A stretch of 64,000 nucleotides of DNA from Clavibacter michiganensis (lineage in GTDB: Bacteria; Actinomycetota; Actinomycetes; Actinomycetales; Microbacteriaceae), in contig NZ_MDJZ01000011.1 in assembly GCF_002151125.1 (NCBI RefSeq), forward strand, positions 1-64,000, written 5' to 3'. The notes under the pieces are model-generated. The model was not told the origin of the DNA, did not search any database, and saw nothing but the letters and a program-made list of their open reading frames with translations. Both the position numbers and the translations under genes were made by a program. Shown here piece after piece: positions 43,717-53,464 of the stretch. How positions within the stretch are numbered: position 1 is the stretch's first letter; every line of letters starts with the position of its first letter.

Positions 43717-45897
43717 TCAGCGGAGCACGCGCCGCTTGCGCTTCGACACGATGCCCATGACGGCGGTCTGCAGGTCCTCCAGCGTGGTGCCGTCGGGGCC
43801 CTTGTTGCGGCGCGTCCACTCGCCGTCCGAGTCGAGGATCCACGCGGAGGTCGTGTCGGCCATGGCGCGGTCGAACAGGTCCTCGATCTCCTGCAGGTGC
43901 GCGGGAGCCACGAGCCGCACGAGCGCCTCGACCCGGCGGTCGAGGTTGCGGTGCATCATGTCGGCGCTGCCGATGAAGGTGGCCTGGTCGCCGTCGTTCA
44001 CGAACGAGAACACGCGGCTGTGCTCGAGGTAGCGGCCGAGGATCGACCGCACCTCGATGTTCTCGCTGAGCCCCGGCTGCCCCGGCGTGAGCGAGCAGAT
44101 GCCCCGCACCCAGACCTGCACGGGCACGCCCGCGTTGCTGGCCCGGTAGAGCGCGTCGATGATCTTCTCGTCGACGATGGAGTTGACCTTGATCCGGATG
44201 CCGCTCGGCTTCCCGTCGAGCGCGTTCTGCGTCTCCACGGCGATGCGCTTGAGCAGGCCCTTCCGCAGGTGCAGCGGCGCGACGAGCAGGCGCTTGAACT
44301 TCTTCTCGATGCCGTAGCCGGAGAGCTCGTTGAACAGGCGCGTGAGGTCCTTGCCCACGACGTCGTCCGCGGTGAGGAGCCCGAGGTCCTCGTAGATGCG
44401 GCTGGTCTTCGGGTTGTAGTTGCCCGTGCCGATGTGGCTGTAGTGCCGGAGGACCCCGCCCTTCTCCTGGCGGATCACGAGCGCGAGCTTGCAGTGCGTC
44501 TTGAGGCCCGCGACGCCGTAGACCACGTGCACGCCGGCCTTCTCGAGCTTGCGGGCCCACGTGATGTTGGCCTGCTCGTCGAAGCGCGCCTTGATCTCCA
44601 CCAGCGCGAGCACCTGCTTGCCCGCCTCGGCCGCGTCGATGAGAGCCTCGACGATGGGGCTGTCGCCGCTCGTGCGGTAGAGGGTCTGCTTGATGGCGAG
44701 CACGTGGGGATCCGCCGCCGCCTGCTCGAGGAAGGCCTGCACGCTCGTGGTGAAGGACTCGTAGGGGTGGTGCAGCAGGATGTCCTGCTGCGCGATGGAG
44801 CGGAAGATGTCGGCGCGCGAGTTGTCCTCGGCCGGCTTCAGCGCGACCGCCGTGGTGGGCACGTTGTTCGGGTAGTGCAGCGCCGGGCGGTCGAGCTTGG
44901 CGAGGTCGAACAGGCCGCCGAGGTCGAGCGGGGACGGCAGCGTGAACACCTCCTGCTCGGTGATGTCGAGCTCGCGCATGAGGAGGTCGAGTGTGACCGC
45001 GTCCATGTCGTCCGAGATCTCGAGGCGGATGGGCGGGCCGAACCGGCGCCGCAGCAGCTCCTTCTCGAGGGCCTGGATGAGGTTCTCGGTCTCGTCCTCC
45101 TCGATCTGCACGTCCTCGTTGCGCGTGACGCGGAAGACGTGGTGCTCGACGATCTCCATGCCCGGGAACAGCGTCTCGAGCTGGTTCGCGATGAGGTCCT
45201 CGAGCGCGATGAAGTCGATGGCGCCCGATCGGGTCTCCGGCGTGAGCGGCATGAAGCGCGGCAGCATCTGCGGCACCTTGATGCGCGCGAACTCCTGGCG
45301 GTTCGTCTTCGGGTTGCGGATGCGCACCGAGAGGTTGAGCGACAGGCCGGAGATGTAGGGGAACGGGTGCGCCGGATCCACCGCGAGGGGCATCAGGACG
45401 GGGAAGACCTGCTCGGAGAACAGCTCGTGCAGCCGGTCCTGCTGGGCCTCGTCCAGCGAGTCCCAGCGCACGATGCGGATGCCGTGCTCCTCGAGGGCCG
45501 GGCGGACGCTGTCGTTGAAGGCGGCGGCGTGGCGGACCTGCAGGCGGTAGGCGGTCTCGTTGATGGCCGAGAGGACCTCGGCGGGCGTCCGGCCGATGTT
45601 CGTGGGGACCGCGAGGCCCGTCGCGATGCGGCGCTTGAGGCCGGCCACGCGGACCATGAAGAACTCGTCGAGGTTGCTGGCGAAGATGGCGAGGAAGTTG
45701 GCGCGCTCGAGGACGGGCAGCTCCGGGTCCTCGGCGAGCTCCAGCACGCGGCGGTTGAAGGCCAGCCAGCTCAGCTCGCGGTCGAGGAAGCGCCCCTCGG
45801 GGAGGGTCCCGTCGTCCTCGAGGACCTCGTCCTCGTCGAAGTCGTCCAGGGATTCGGCGACCGCCTTCGCATCGCCGATGTACGTCTCGCTGTCCAT
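43717..45897 (-). CDS. ppk: Polyphosphate kinase
   Basis: Reversibly makes polyphosphate from ATP; 726 aa, usual for PPK1. Domain order: N-domain ([20 protein letters not shown]), middle domain, then two C-terminal phospholipase-D-like domains with the autophosphorylated His in [14 protein letters not shown] and [17 protein letters not shown] near the end. ATG 45897 has CATGAT six bases upstream (leaderless -10-like) and a PHO box at 45940-45957, so ppk joins the phosphate-starvation regulon with the pst genes. Confidence 0.96.
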   Translation of the reverse strand: MDSETYIGDAKAVAESLDDFDEDEVLEDDGTLPEGRFLDRELSWLAFNRRVLELAEDPELPVLERANFLAIFASNLDEFFMVRVAGLKRRIATGLAVPTNIGRTPAEVLSAINETAYRLQVRHAAAFNDSVRPALEEHGIRIVRWDSLDEAQQDRLHELFSEQVFPVLMPLAVDPAHPFPYISGLSLNLSVRIRNPKTNRQEFARIKVPQMLPRFMPLTPETRSGAIDFIALEDLIANQLETLFPGMEIVEHHVFRVTRNEDVQIEEDETENLIQALEKELLRRRFGPPIRLEISDDMDAVTLDLLMRELDITEQEVFTLPSPLDLGGLFDLAKLDRPALHYPNNVPTTAVALKPAEDNSRADIFRSIAQQDILLHHPYESFTTSVQAFLEQAAADPHVLAIKQTLYRTSGDSPIVEALIDAAEAGKQVLALVEIKARFDEQANITWARKLEKAGVHVVYGVAGLKTHCKLALVIRQEKGGVLRHYSHIGTGNYNPKTSRIYEDLGLLTADDVVGKDLTRLFNELSGYGIEKKFKRLLVAPLHLRKGLLKRIAVETQNALDGKPSGIRIKVNSIVDEKIIDALYRASNAGVPVQVWVRGICSLTPGQPGLSENIEVRSILGRYLEHSRVFSFVNDGDQATFIGSADMMHRNLDRRVEALVRLVAPAHLQEIEDLFDRAMADTTSAWILDSDGEWTRRNKGPDGTTLEDLQTAVMGIVSKRKRRVLR

Positions 45898-45939
45898 CCG
45901 CCCATCATGGCATCGCGGTGCGCGGTCGGCCTTCCTGCA

Positions 45940-45957
45940 GGTGAACGCACGGTGAAC
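45940..45957 (-). promoter_or_regulatory. PHO box upstream of ppk
   Basis: GGTGAAC at 45940-45946 and 45951-45957 (11-base interval), the same unit as at pstS, lies 43 bases before the ppk start. Confidence 0.85.
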
Positions 45958-45990
45958 CGCCACGGGACCGCCGTCGCCGGGGCACCGGGA

Positions 45991-46917
45991 TCAGGCGCGG
46001 CGGTACTGGACGTCGACCGCGGCGTCGCGGAACGCGGCCCGGCGGTAGAGCGCGAGGGCCGGCGCGTTGTCCGCCTCGACGTAGAGGTCGACCTCGTCGT
46101 GGCCGCGTGCGGCGAGGAGGTCGAGGCCGGCGGCGAGGAGGGCGGATCCGAGCCCGCGGGCGGCGCGGTCGGGATCCACGCCCAGCACGTAGACCTCCGC
46201 CTGCCCGTCCTCGACCTTGAGCCAGTGGAAGCCCGCGAGCCGGCCGTCCCCGTCACGGGCGAGGAGCAGCGCCGTCGGGTCGAACCACGCCTCGGCGGCA
46301 CGGTCGTCGAGGTCGCCGCGGGTCATGCGCCCCTGCTCGGGGTGGCTCGCGAAGGCGCGCGCGTTGAGCGCCACCCAGTCGTCGGCGTCGGCCGCGGTGA
46401 AGGAGGAGAGGGCGAGGCCCTCGGGCATCGGGCGCGAGCCGAGGCCGGCGCGGGCCTCGGCGACCGACGCGCGCAGCTGCAGCAGCTCGCGCGCGCGGTC
46501 GAGACCGGTCGCCGTCGCGAGGGCCCGGGCGGCGGGGTGGTCGCCGTGCGCCCAGACCGACGCGGGGGAGCCGTCGGCCTCGGCGAGCACGGCGTCGAGG
46601 AGCGCCCGGCCGATGCCCTGGCCGCGGTGCGCGGGATCCACGACGAGCTCGGCCTCGATCCCGCCGTCGCCGCGCGCGACGACGGCCGCGCCCGTCTCGC
46701 TGCCGTCCGCCCCCGAGGCGACGAGCAGGTCGGGCCCGCCGTCCGCGCCGAGCGTGAGGCGGGTCTGCTCGTTGAAGGGGGCTGCGCCGTCTGCCTCGCG
46801 GGCGCGGTCGGCGAGGGCGAGGATCCCGCGGACGACATCGGGGGCGGGCTCGACGCGCGCGATGCGCGCGTCATGGGCCGGGGCGTCAGGCTCCGGCGGG
46901 GGCGGGAACGCGCTCAC
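45991..46917 (-). CDS. mshD: Mycothiol synthase
   Basis: Last step of mycothiol synthesis: acetylates Cys-GlcN-Ins with acetyl-CoA. 308 aa with tandem GNAT domains; the first acetyl-CoA loop is [20 protein letters not shown] and the second [20 protein letters not shown]. Linker sequence [12 protein letters not shown] and the [14 protein letters not shown] stretch are typical of MshD. GTG 46917 with GAGGAC upstream overlaps the end of glnR by 32 bases, so the two are co-transcribed, an arrangement common in Actinobacteria. Confidence 0.92.
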   Translation of the reverse strand: MSAFPPPPEPDAPAHDARIARVEPAPDVVRGILALADRAREADGAAPFNEQTRLTLGADGGPDLLVASGADGSETGAAVVARGDGGIEAELVVDPAHRGQGIGRALLDAVLAEADGSPASVWAHGDHPAARALATATGLDRARELLQLRASVAEARAGLGSRPMPEGLALSSFTAADADDWVALNARAFASHPEQGRMTRGDLDDRAAEAWFDPTALLLARDGDGRLAGFHWLKVEDGQAEVYVLGVDPDRAARGLGSALLAAGLDLLAARGHDEVDLYVEADNAPALALYRRAAFRDAAVDVQYRRA

Positions 46918-47578
46918 TGTCCTCCTCGTACACGTTGAAGCGGTAGCCGACGTTGCGCACCGTGCCGATGAGCGACTCGAGGTCGCCGAGCTTGGCCCGG
47001 AGGCGCCTGACGTGCACGTCGACCGTGCGCGTGCCGCCGAAGTAGTCGTAGCCCCACACCTCGCTGAGCAGCTGCTCGCGCGTGAAGACCCGCGACGGGT
47101 GGCTCGCGAAGAAGCGGAGCAGCTCGAACTCCTTGAACGTCAGGTCGAGCGGCTTGCCGTGGACCTTGGCGGAGTAGCTGGCCTCGTCGATGACCACGCC
47201 CGACGCCTGGATCTTGCTGCCCGTGTGCTCGAGCGCCGCACGGCCGATGACGAGGCGCACGCGCGCGTCGACCTCGGCGGGGCCGGCGGAGTCGAGGATC
47301 ACGTCGGTCGCGCCCCAGTCCGCGCTGACCGCGGTGAGGCCGCCCTCGGTGAGCACGAGGATGAGCGGCGTTCCGCCGCCGGTGGTGGTGAGGATCTTGC
47401 AGAGCGACTTGGCGCTGGCGAGGTCGCGCCGGGCGTCGACCAGCACGAGGTCGGCCGCGGGGGCGTTCACGAGGCTCGCGGCGTCCGCCTGGATGTGCCG
47501 GGTGCGGTGGCTGAGGAGCCCGAGCGCCGGGAGCACGTCGGTGTCCGCGGACGAGGTCAGGATCAACAGCTGGGCCAC
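46886..47578 (-). CDS. glnR: GlnR-type orphan OmpR-family response regulator
   Basis: 230 aa. The receiver domain (1-115, [40 protein letters not shown]) is atypical and follows GlnR closely; the winged-helix domain has [20 protein letters not shown] and [20 protein letters not shown]. GlnR is the global regulator of nitrogen assimilation in Actinobacteria and has no partner kinase. GTG 47578 is fixed by GGAGG six bases upstream; TATCAT on the minus strand just upstream is a likely -10. No kinase gene lies nearby. Confidence 0.9.
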   Translation of the reverse strand: MAQLLILTSSADTDVLPALGLLSHRTRHIQADAASLVNAPAADLVLVDARRDLASAKSLCKILTTTGGGTPLILVLTEGGLTAVSADWGATDVILDSAGPAEVDARVRLVIGRAALEHTGSKIQASGVVIDEASYSAKVHGKPLDLTFKEFELLRFFASHPSRVFTREQLLSEVWGYDYFGGTRTVDVHVRRLRAKLGDLESLIGTVRNVGYRFNVYEEDSERVPAPAGA

Positions 47579-47631
47579 AGGGATCCTCCATGGATGAATT
47601 CCCCCCATGATACGTGGGGCAGGATTGCAGG

Positions 47632-47898
47632 GTGACCTCCCCCCTGCGCAGCCTCGTCCCCGTCTGGCTGGCCGCCGCCGTCGGCGCGGTGGTGGTGGCG
47701 GTGGCGGTCGGCCCCGACGCGGCCCCGCGGTGGTTCCCGCTCGTGCTCGCCACCTGCGTCGTCGCGACCTTCGTGATCCAGCTGGCGCTGCCCCGCAAGA
47801 CCGGCTTCGTCGACCGCGCCGTGGGCAGCGTCGTCGGCGCCGTCCTCGTGCTCGCGGCGGCCACCGCCGTGGTGCTCCTCGTGCCCGGCGCCGCCTAG
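47632..47898 (+). CDS. Small three-helix membrane protein (DUF3017-like)
   Basis: 88 aa from GTG 47632 with three hydrophobic helices (about residues 9-30, 33-52 and 66-86). Similar short proteins with this layout occur beside folD or glnR in Actinobacteria, but the match is by topology, not by motif. Divergent from glnR. Confidence 0.65.
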   Translation: MTSPLRSLVPVWLAAAVGAVVVAVAVGPDAAPRWFPLVLATCVVATFVIQLALPRKTGFVDRAVGSVVGAVLVLAAATAVVLLVPGAA

Positions 47899-47941
47899 GT
47901 CGACCGGCCGGATCCGGTCGCCCGTGGGGTAGATTGGCCCC

Positions 47942-48058
47942 ATGTCGTCGCTGCTTGCTCTGGAACTCTTCTTCACCGGACTGCTGGTCCTGGCGAGCCT
48001 CTCCATCGGCTGGGTGTCGCTCGTCGTGGTCTACAACCTCTTCCGCGGCCAGCGCTGA
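47942..48058 (+). CDS. 38-aa single-pass membrane micro-protein
   Basis: [20 protein letters not shown] begins a single hydrophobic helix that ends in [14 protein letters not shown] at 47930-47935 is six bases before the ATG (leaderless pattern). Clean frame and strong codon bias support it. Function unknown; it lies 11 bases before the nitrobindin-like gene and may be in its operon. Confidence 0.65.
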   Translation: MSSLLALELFFTGLLVLASLSIGWVSLVVVYNLFRGQR

Positions 48059-48069
48059 CCGCGCGCCGC

Positions 48070-48669
48070 ATGATCGAGATCCCGACCGGCCTCCCCGCCG
48101 AGCTCGTCCCGCTGTCCTGGCTCCTCGGGGTCTGGGAGGGCACCGGCGTCGTCGAGTACGCCGTGGGCGACGAGGTCGTCCGCCGCGAGTTCGGCCAGCG
48201 CATCAGCTTCAGCCACGACGGCCTGCCCCACCTCAACTACTCCTCCTACGCCTGGGTGGAGGGCGACGACGGACCCGTCCCCTTCGTCACCGAGACCGGC
48301 TACTGGCGGCTGCGACGCCGCGTCACCGACGGCGATCCGGGTCCGGCGATGCTGCCGCCCACCGGAGACCGCCCGTTCACGACGGCCGAGGAGGTCGAGA
48401 CGCTCCGCAACGCGGACGGCGGATTCGACGTCGAGGTCGCGCTCGTCCATCCGGGCGGCGTGAGCGAGCTCTACGTCGGCCAGGTCAAGAGCGCCCGGAT
48501 CGATCTCGCGACCGACGCCGTGATGCGCACCGAGGGCGCCAAGCCGTACACGGGGGCCACCCGTCTCTACGGGCTCGTCGAGCGCGACCTCCTCTGGGCG
48601 TGGGACATCGCGGCGCTCGGCCAGCCGCTGCGCACGCACGCCTCCGGGCGGGTGTCGCATGTCGACTGA
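48070..48669 (+). CDS. Nitrobindin-like heme-binding beta-barrel protein
   Basis: 199 aa, family of THAP4/nitrobindin (DUF1794). The signature GxWxGxG is LLGVWEGTG (about 19-27), followed by the barrel strands [20 protein letters not shown] and [11 protein letters not shown]; the C-terminal His in [11 protein letters not shown] is in the place of a heme ligand. These proteins bind ferric heme and can isomerise peroxynitrite. The end overlaps the ygfZ-like gene by 11 bases, a plausible Fe-S/heme stress pair. Confidence 0.85.
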   Translation: MIEIPTGLPAELVPLSWLLGVWEGTGVVEYAVGDEVVRREFGQRISFSHDGLPHLNYSSYAWVEGDDGPVPFVTETGYWRLRRRVTDGDPGPAMLPPTGDRPFTTAEEVETLRNADGGFDVEVALVHPGGVSELYVGQVKSARIDLATDAVMRTEGAKPYTGATRLYGLVERDLLWAWDIAALGQPLRTHASGRVSHVD

Positions 48670-49813
48670 CGCGGATCCCGCCGTCTCCCGCTCCCCGTTC
48701 CTCGACCTGCCGGGGGCCGTCGCGGCCGTCGCGCCCGACGAGGGCGTCCCCGCCCACCTCGGGTCCCTCGTCGCGGAGCAGCGCGCGCTCGCCGCCGGCA
48801 CCGCGATCGTGGACCTCTCGCACCGGGCCGTCCTCTCCGTCACGGGGGAGGACCGGCTGACCTGGCTCGACTCCATCACCAGCCAGTCGCTGCGCGGCCT
48901 CGCGCCCGGCGGCTCCGCCGAGACCCTCTTCCTCGACCAGAACGGCCGGCTCGAGCACGCGGTCGGCGTGCTCGACGACGGCGTCAGCACCTGGCTGCTG
49001 CTCGGAGCGGGCGATGCCGAGTCCCTCCTCGCGTACCTGCAGCGCATGCGCTTCATGCTCCGGGTCGAGCCCGCGGACCGCACGGCCGAGCTCGCCGTCG
49101 TCGGCACCATGGGCGAGCCCGAGCTGCCCGTCGCCGCCCCCGCTGGCGTGCCCCTCGTCTGGCGGGATCCGTGGACGCACGTCGTCCCCGGGGGTCACCA
49201 GTACGCGGCCGCCGCGCCGCACCCGGCCGAGGGCTGGACCTGGAGCGAGCGCCTCGTGCCGCGGTCCGAGCTGCCCGCGCTCGCCGCGCGGTCCGCGTCC
49301 GGCGACCTGCCCGTCGCCGGCGTGCTCGCGGCCGAGGCCCTGCGGATCGCCGCGTGGCGCCCGCGCTTCGCGACCGAGGTCGACGACCGCACCATCCCGC
49401 ACGAGCTCGACTGGCTGCGCAGCGCCGTGCACCTCAGCAAGGGCTGCTACCGCGGCCAGGAGACGGTCGCCAAGGTGCACAACCTCGGCCGTCCGCCGCG
49501 CCGCCTCGTGCTGCTGCAGCTCGACGGATCCGACGCGGTGCTGCCCGCCGCCGGATCCGACGTGCGGCTCCCGGCCGGCGCCGACGGCACCGCGGGGGAG
49601 GTCGTCGGCTCCGTCACGTCGTCCGCGCTGCACCACGAGCTCGGCCCGGTCGCGCTCGCCGTGGTCCGCCGCAACGTCGATCCCGCCCTGCAGCTCGAGG
49701 TGGTCGCCGACGACGTGCGCGTGCAGGCCGCGCAGGACGTCATCGTGCCCACGGACGCCGGCCGCTCCGCCGACGTCCCCCGCCTGCCCCGGCTCGGTGC
49801 GGTCCGCCGCTGA
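48659..49813 (+). CDS. ygfZ: Folate-binding YgfZ-family protein
   Basis: 384 aa, relative of the GcvT aminomethyltransferase fold. The YgfZ signature KGCYRGQETVAKVHNLGRPP carries the conserved Cys. Such proteins use THF to help repair or assemble Fe-S clusters. It overlaps the nitrobindin gene in front and the next membrane-protein gene behind (17 bases), so these form a translationally coupled group. Confidence 0.88.
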   Translation: MSTDADPAVSRSPFLDLPGAVAAVAPDEGVPAHLGSLVAEQRALAAGTAIVDLSHRAVLSVTGEDRLTWLDSITSQSLRGLAPGGSAETLFLDQNGRLEHAVGVLDDGVSTWLLLGAGDAESLLAYLQRMRFMLRVEPADRTAELAVVGTMGEPELPVAAPAGVPLVWRDPWTHVVPGGHQYAAAAPHPAEGWTWSERLVPRSELPALAARSASGDLPVAGVLAAEALRIAAWRPRFATEVDDRTIPHELDWLRSAVHLSKGCYRGQETVAKVHNLGRPPRRLVLLQLDGSDAVLPAAGSDVRLPAGADGTAGEVVGSVTSSALHHELGPVALAVVRRNVDPALQLEVVADDVRVQAAQDVIVPTDAGRSADVPRLPRLGAVRR

Positions 49814-50918
49814 GCGCGCGCGGGAGCGGTCGGCCCGTGCCGCCCGCACCCTGAGGCACCGGGCGGATCCGCGCGCCGCGTTCCTGCGCCTCTGGGGATC
49901 CGCGCCCGCCGCCCTGCAGATCGCCATCGCGGCCACCGGCGGCTGGGCCTTCGCGCACCATGTGCTCGGCCACGACACCCCGCTGCTCGCGACGACCGTC
50001 ACCATCACGAGCCTCGGCTTCGTCCGCGACGCGCGGCCCGTGCGCGTGCTCGAGACGGCGATCGGCATGACTGTCGGGATCACGCTGAGCGAGGTGCTGC
50101 TGCTCGGGATCGGGCGCGGCGCGTGGCAGCTGTTCGTGATCATCCTGGCGACGCTGCTCGTGGCGCGGCTGCTGTCGTCGAACGCCGCGTTCGCGGTGGC
50201 GGCGGGTGTCCAGGCCGTGCTCGTCGCCCTGCTGCCCGCGCCGGAGGGCGGCGTCTTCGTCCGCAGCGTCGACGGGCTCGTGGGCGGCGCGGTGGCGCTG
50301 CTCGCGACGGCGCTCATCCCGCGGGATCCGCGACGCCAGGCCCTCCGCGAGGCGCGCCGCGTGTTCTCCGAGTGCTCGTACGCGCTCACCTCGCTCGTCT
50401 CGGCGCTGCGGCTCGGCGACGCGACCGCCGCCGACCGCGCGCTCGACCGGCTCCGGCGCACCCAGCCGCTCATCGACGCGTGGAGCGCCGCGGCCGACTC
50501 GGCCCTCTCGATCGCCCGCATCTCGCCGTTCCTCCGCCGCCACCTGCCGGAGCTGCGCGCCCAGCGCCGGGTCCTCGACGGCATGGACCTCGCGGTGCGG
50601 AACCTGCGGGTGATCTCGCGCCGCATCGACTTCCTCGTGGTCGACGGGGTCCGCCGGCCGGTGCTCGCCGAGCTGCTCGCCACCGTCTCGAACGGCGTGA
50701 ACCTCCTCGGGCAGAGCCTGTCGGATCCGTCGGCCGCGCCGCTCGCCCAGCAGAACCTCGTCCTCGTCGCCGTGCGGCTGGATCCGCGCGAGCTCATCCC
50801 CGGCGCCCCCGTCGGCGAGGTCATGCTCGTGATGCTGCTGCGACCGCTCCTCGTCGACCTCCAGATCGCGGCGGGCGTGGATGCCGCGGCCGCGCGCCGG
50901 GCGCTGCCCGAGGTCTAG
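49797..50918 (+). CDS. FUSC-family (aromatic-acid-exporter-like) membrane protein
   Basis: 373 aa from GTG 49797. N-terminal half has five to six membrane helices (about residues 35-165: ALQIAIAATGGWAFAHHVLG through DGLVGGAVALLATALIPRD); the C-terminal half is a cytoplasmic helical domain rich in Arg and Leu. This is the layout of FUSC/ArAE proteins. Substrate unknown. Its stop overlaps the convergent methyltransferase gene by four bases. Confidence 0.75.
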   Translation: MRSAAERARERSARAARTLRHRADPRAAFLRLWGSAPAALQIAIAATGGWAFAHHVLGHDTPLLATTVTITSLGFVRDARPVRVLETAIGMTVGITLSEVLLLGIGRGAWQLFVIILATLLVARLLSSNAAFAVAAGVQAVLVALLPAPEGGVFVRSVDGLVGGAVALLATALIPRDPRRQALREARRVFSECSYALTSLVSALRLGDATAADRALDRLRRTQPLIDAWSAAADSALSIARISPFLRRHLPELRAQRRVLDGMDLAVRNLRVISRRIDFLVVDGVRRPVLAELLATVSNGVNLLGQSLSDPSAAPLAQQNLVLVAVRLDPRELIPGAPVGEVMLVMLLRPLLVDLQIAAGVDAAAARRALPEV

Positions 50919-51727
50919 GCGGGCGCCACCGCCGACCACGGGACGGTCAGCTCGCCGAGGCGCCAGCGGGCGGGGCCGCCCTCGACCGGCACGCCGGCGT
51001 CCCGCATCCGCTGCACGGCGCCCAGCCACTGCTGCCGGGGTCCGTACACCCCGAGCGGCGCGCTGAGGATCCAGCTGCGGTCGAGGAGGGCGAGCACCTC
51101 GTGCACGCGCTCGCCGCGGACGTTGCGGTGGATGAGCGCCTTCGGCAGCCGCTCGGCGACGATCGACGGCAGCTCCAGCCCTGCCAGCCGCAGCGAGACG
51201 GTGAGGCTGCGCGGCCCGTCCTCGCGCACGTCGACCCAGCTCGCGACCCGGCCGATCTCGTCGCACGTGCCCTCGACCACGGATCCGCCGGGCGCCAGCC
51301 GCGCCGTCATGCGCGCCCAGGCGGCCGGCACCTCGGACTCGTCGTACTGCCGCAGCACGTTGAACGCGCGGATGACCGTCGCCCGCTCGCCGCCCGGCAG
51401 CGGCACCTCGAAGCCGCCGCGCGCGAAGGACACGCGCGCGCGGGCGTCCGGATCCGGCCACGCCGCGAGCTGCTCGCGCGCCCGCGCCACGCGTCCCGGC
51501 TCGATCTCGATGCCCACGACCCGCACGTCCGGCCGCGTCGCCCGCAGCCGCCGGTGCATCTCGAGCGCCGTGATCCCGCTCGCGCCGTAGCCGAGGTCGA
51601 CCACCAGCGGATCGGCGGCTGTGCGCAGGGAGTCGAGGGTCGCGATCCACCTGTCGACGCGCCGGAGGCGGTTCGTGTTGGTCGTCCCGCGCGTCACGGA
51701 GCCGACGGGGGAGGCGGCGCCCGGCAT
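50915..51727 (-). CDS. Class I SAM-dependent methyltransferase-like protein
   Basis: 270 aa. Motif I is VVDLGYGASGITALEMHRRL, motif II VVGIEIEPGRVARAREQLA, then VIRAFNVLRQYDESEVPAAW in place of motif III/IV, so a Rossmann-type methyltransferase with a short C-terminal extension. The altered glycine motif (DLGYGASG for DxGxGxG) is seen in some actinobacterial relatives. Substrate unknown. Convergent with the FUSC gene. Confidence 0.75.
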   Translation of the reverse strand: MPGAASPVGSVTRGTTNTNRLRRVDRWIATLDSLRTAADPLVVDLGYGASGITALEMHRRLRATRPDVRVVGIEIEPGRVARAREQLAAWPDPDARARVSFARGGFEVPLPGGERATVIRAFNVLRQYDESEVPAAWARMTARLAPGGSVVEGTCDEIGRVASWVDVREDGPRSLTVSLRLAGLELPSIVAERLPKALIHRNVRGERVHEVLALLDRSWILSAPLGVYGPRQQWLGAVQRMRDAGVPVEGGPARWRLGELTVPWSAVAPA

Positions 51728-51762
51728 GGGTCCAGTCTCCCATCGCTCGGTAGGCTGGCGGC

Positions 51763-52518
51763 ATGGCTGACTCCCGCACCCTCGTCCTGCTGCGTCACGG
51801 CAACAGCGACTGGAACCAGAAGAACCTGTTCACCGGATGGGTGGACGTCGAGCTGAGCGAGCAGGGCGTCCAGGAGGGCCAGCGCGCCGGCGAGCTCCTC
51901 GCCGAGTCCGGCATCCTCCCCGACGTGCTGCACACCTCCGTGCTCATCCGCGCCATCGACACCGCCAACATCGCGCTCAAGCGCGCAGGCCGCTCGTGGA
52001 TCCCGGTCCAGCGCACCTGGCGCCTCAACGAGCGCCACTACGGCGCGCTCCAGGGCAAGGACAAGGCGCAGACGCTCGCCGAGTACGGCCCCGAGCAGTT
52101 CGCCACCTGGCGCCGCTCGTTCGACGTGCCGCCGCCTCCCATCGCCGACGACGACGAGTACTCGCAGTCGGCCGACCCCCGCTACGCCGACCTCGGCGAC
52201 GCGCTGCCCCGCACCGAGTGCCTCAAGGACGTCATCGAGCGGATGCTGCCCTACTGGGAGTCGGACATCCAGCCCGACCTCGCCGCCGGCCGCACGACGC
52301 TCGTCACGGCGCACGGCAACTCGCTGCGCGCGCTCGTGAAGCACCTCGACGGCATCTCCGACGCGGACATCGCCGAGCTCAACATCCCGACCGGCATCCC
52401 GCTCGTCTACCGCCTCGACGAGGACTACCGCCCGATCGTCCCGGGCGGCGAGTACCTCGACCCCGAGGCGGCCGCCGCCGGCGCCGCGGCCGTCGCCGCG
52501 CAGGGCTCCAAGAAGTAG
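51763..52518 (+). CDS. gpmA: 2,3-bisphosphoglycerate-dependent phosphoglycerate mutase
   Basis: Glycolysis: 3-phosphoglycerate to 2-phosphoglycerate via a phospho-His. 251 aa. Phospho-His motif [36 protein letters not shown], and the second His in [23 protein letters not shown] (51751-51756) lies six bases before the ATG and no ribosome binding site is present, so the mRNA is probably leaderless. A strong terminator follows. Confidence 0.97.
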   Translation: MADSRTLVLLRHGNSDWNQKNLFTGWVDVELSEQGVQEGQRAGELLAESGILPDVLHTSVLIRAIDTANIALKRAGRSWIPVQRTWRLNERHYGALQGKDKAQTLAEYGPEQFATWRRSFDVPPPPIADDDEYSQSADPRYADLGDALPRTECLKDVIERMLPYWESDIQPDLAAGRTTLVTAHGNSLRALVKHLDGISDADIAELNIPTGIPLVYRLDEDYRPIVPGGEYLDPEAAAAGAAAVAAQGSKK

Positions 52519-52534
52519 CACCACCCCGCATCAC

Positions 52535-52573
52535 GACGAGAGCCCGACCGGATGATCCGGTCGGGCTCTCGTC
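52535..52573. terminator. Bidirectional terminator between gpmA and phoU
   Basis: A perfect 18-bp stem (52535-52552 with 52556-52573) with a TGA loop between convergent genes. Confidence 0.9.
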
Positions 52574-52605
52574 ATGCGGGCCGGCGCGGGGCCGGCGGGC
52601 GGGTA

Positions 52606-53259
52606 TCAGGCGTCGGCCTGCACCCAGTCGCCGGTCGCGAGGTACTGCACGGTCTTGGCGATGGAGACCGCGTGGTCGGCGAAGCGCTCGTGGTAGCGGC
52701 TGGCGAGGGTGGAGTCGACCGTGTCGACGGCGGCGCCCTTCCAGGTCTCGCCGAGCACCTTGTCGAAGACGCTGAGGTGCAGCTCGTCGATGCGGTCGTC
52801 GTCGTTGCGGATCTCCTCGGCGAGCTTCGCGTCCTCGGTGGTGAGGAGGTCCGTGAGCTTGCGGGCGATGGCCACGTCGAGCTGGCCGAGCTCGAGGAAC
52901 GTGGGACGGAGCGACTTCGGCACCACCTTGTCCGGGAAGCGGTAGCGCGACAGCTGGGCGATGTGCTCGGCGAGGTCGCCCATGCGCTCGAGCGACGCGC
53001 TGATGCGGAGCGCGCTCACGACGATGCGCAGGTCGCGGGCGACCGGCTGCTGGCGGGCGAGGATGTTGATGGCGAGCTCGTCGAGGCTCGTGGCGAGCTC
53101 GTCGATGCGGCGATCCTGCTCGATGACGGTCTCGGCGAGGCTGACGTTCGACTCGTTGAACGCGCGGGTCGCGTTCTCGATGGAGATGGCGACGAGCGCG
53201 GAGATCTCGATGAGACGCTCCTGGACCTCGTGGAGCTCCTGCTGGAACACTTCGCGCAT
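52606..53259 (-). CDS. phoU: Phosphate-signalling regulator PhoU
   Basis: 217 aa with two PhoU three-helix bundles. Each has the metal-site motif E/DxxxD: FNESNVSLAETVIEQDRRID in the first and the AEEIRNDDDRIDELHLSVFD stretch in the second. PhoU links the Pst transporter to the sensor kinase and keeps the PHO regulon off when phosphate is plentiful. Divergent from senX3. AAAGGA precedes ATG 53259. Confidence 0.95.
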   Translation of the reverse strand: MREVFQQELHEVQERLIEISALVAISIENATRAFNESNVSLAETVIEQDRRIDELATSLDELAINILARQQPVARDLRIVVSALRISASLERMGDLAEHIAQLSRYRFPDKVVPKSLRPTFLELGQLDVAIARKLTDLLTTEDAKLAEEIRNDDDRIDELHLSVFDKVLGETWKGAAVDTVDSTLASRYHERFADHAVSIAKTVQYLATGDWVQADA

Positions 53260-53363
53260 GGGGGACGTCCTTTCAGGCCGCCCCGCTACGAGGGGCGGGG
53301 TGGTTCTCGGGTACGGCGGGCGCCTGCTGACGGGCCCACGTCCACACGACTCTGGTCATCTGA

Positions 53364-53381
53364 GGTTAACGCACGGTGCCG
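53364..53381. promoter_or_regulatory. Degenerate PHO-box-like repeat between phoU and senX3
   Basis: GGTTAAC (53364-53370) and GGTGCCG (53375-53381) keep the 11-base interval of the pstS and ppk sites but with mismatches. It lies about 105 bp from phoU and 84 bp from senX3, so weak autoregulation is possible. Confidence 0.4.
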
Positions 53382-53464
53382 GTGAGCTGAATTCGCGGCC
53401 TCCCGGCCCGAGTGGCGGGGTCCGACGGGCGGGTCGCCCCGACGCCGTCTCCTAGTGTGGGCGC

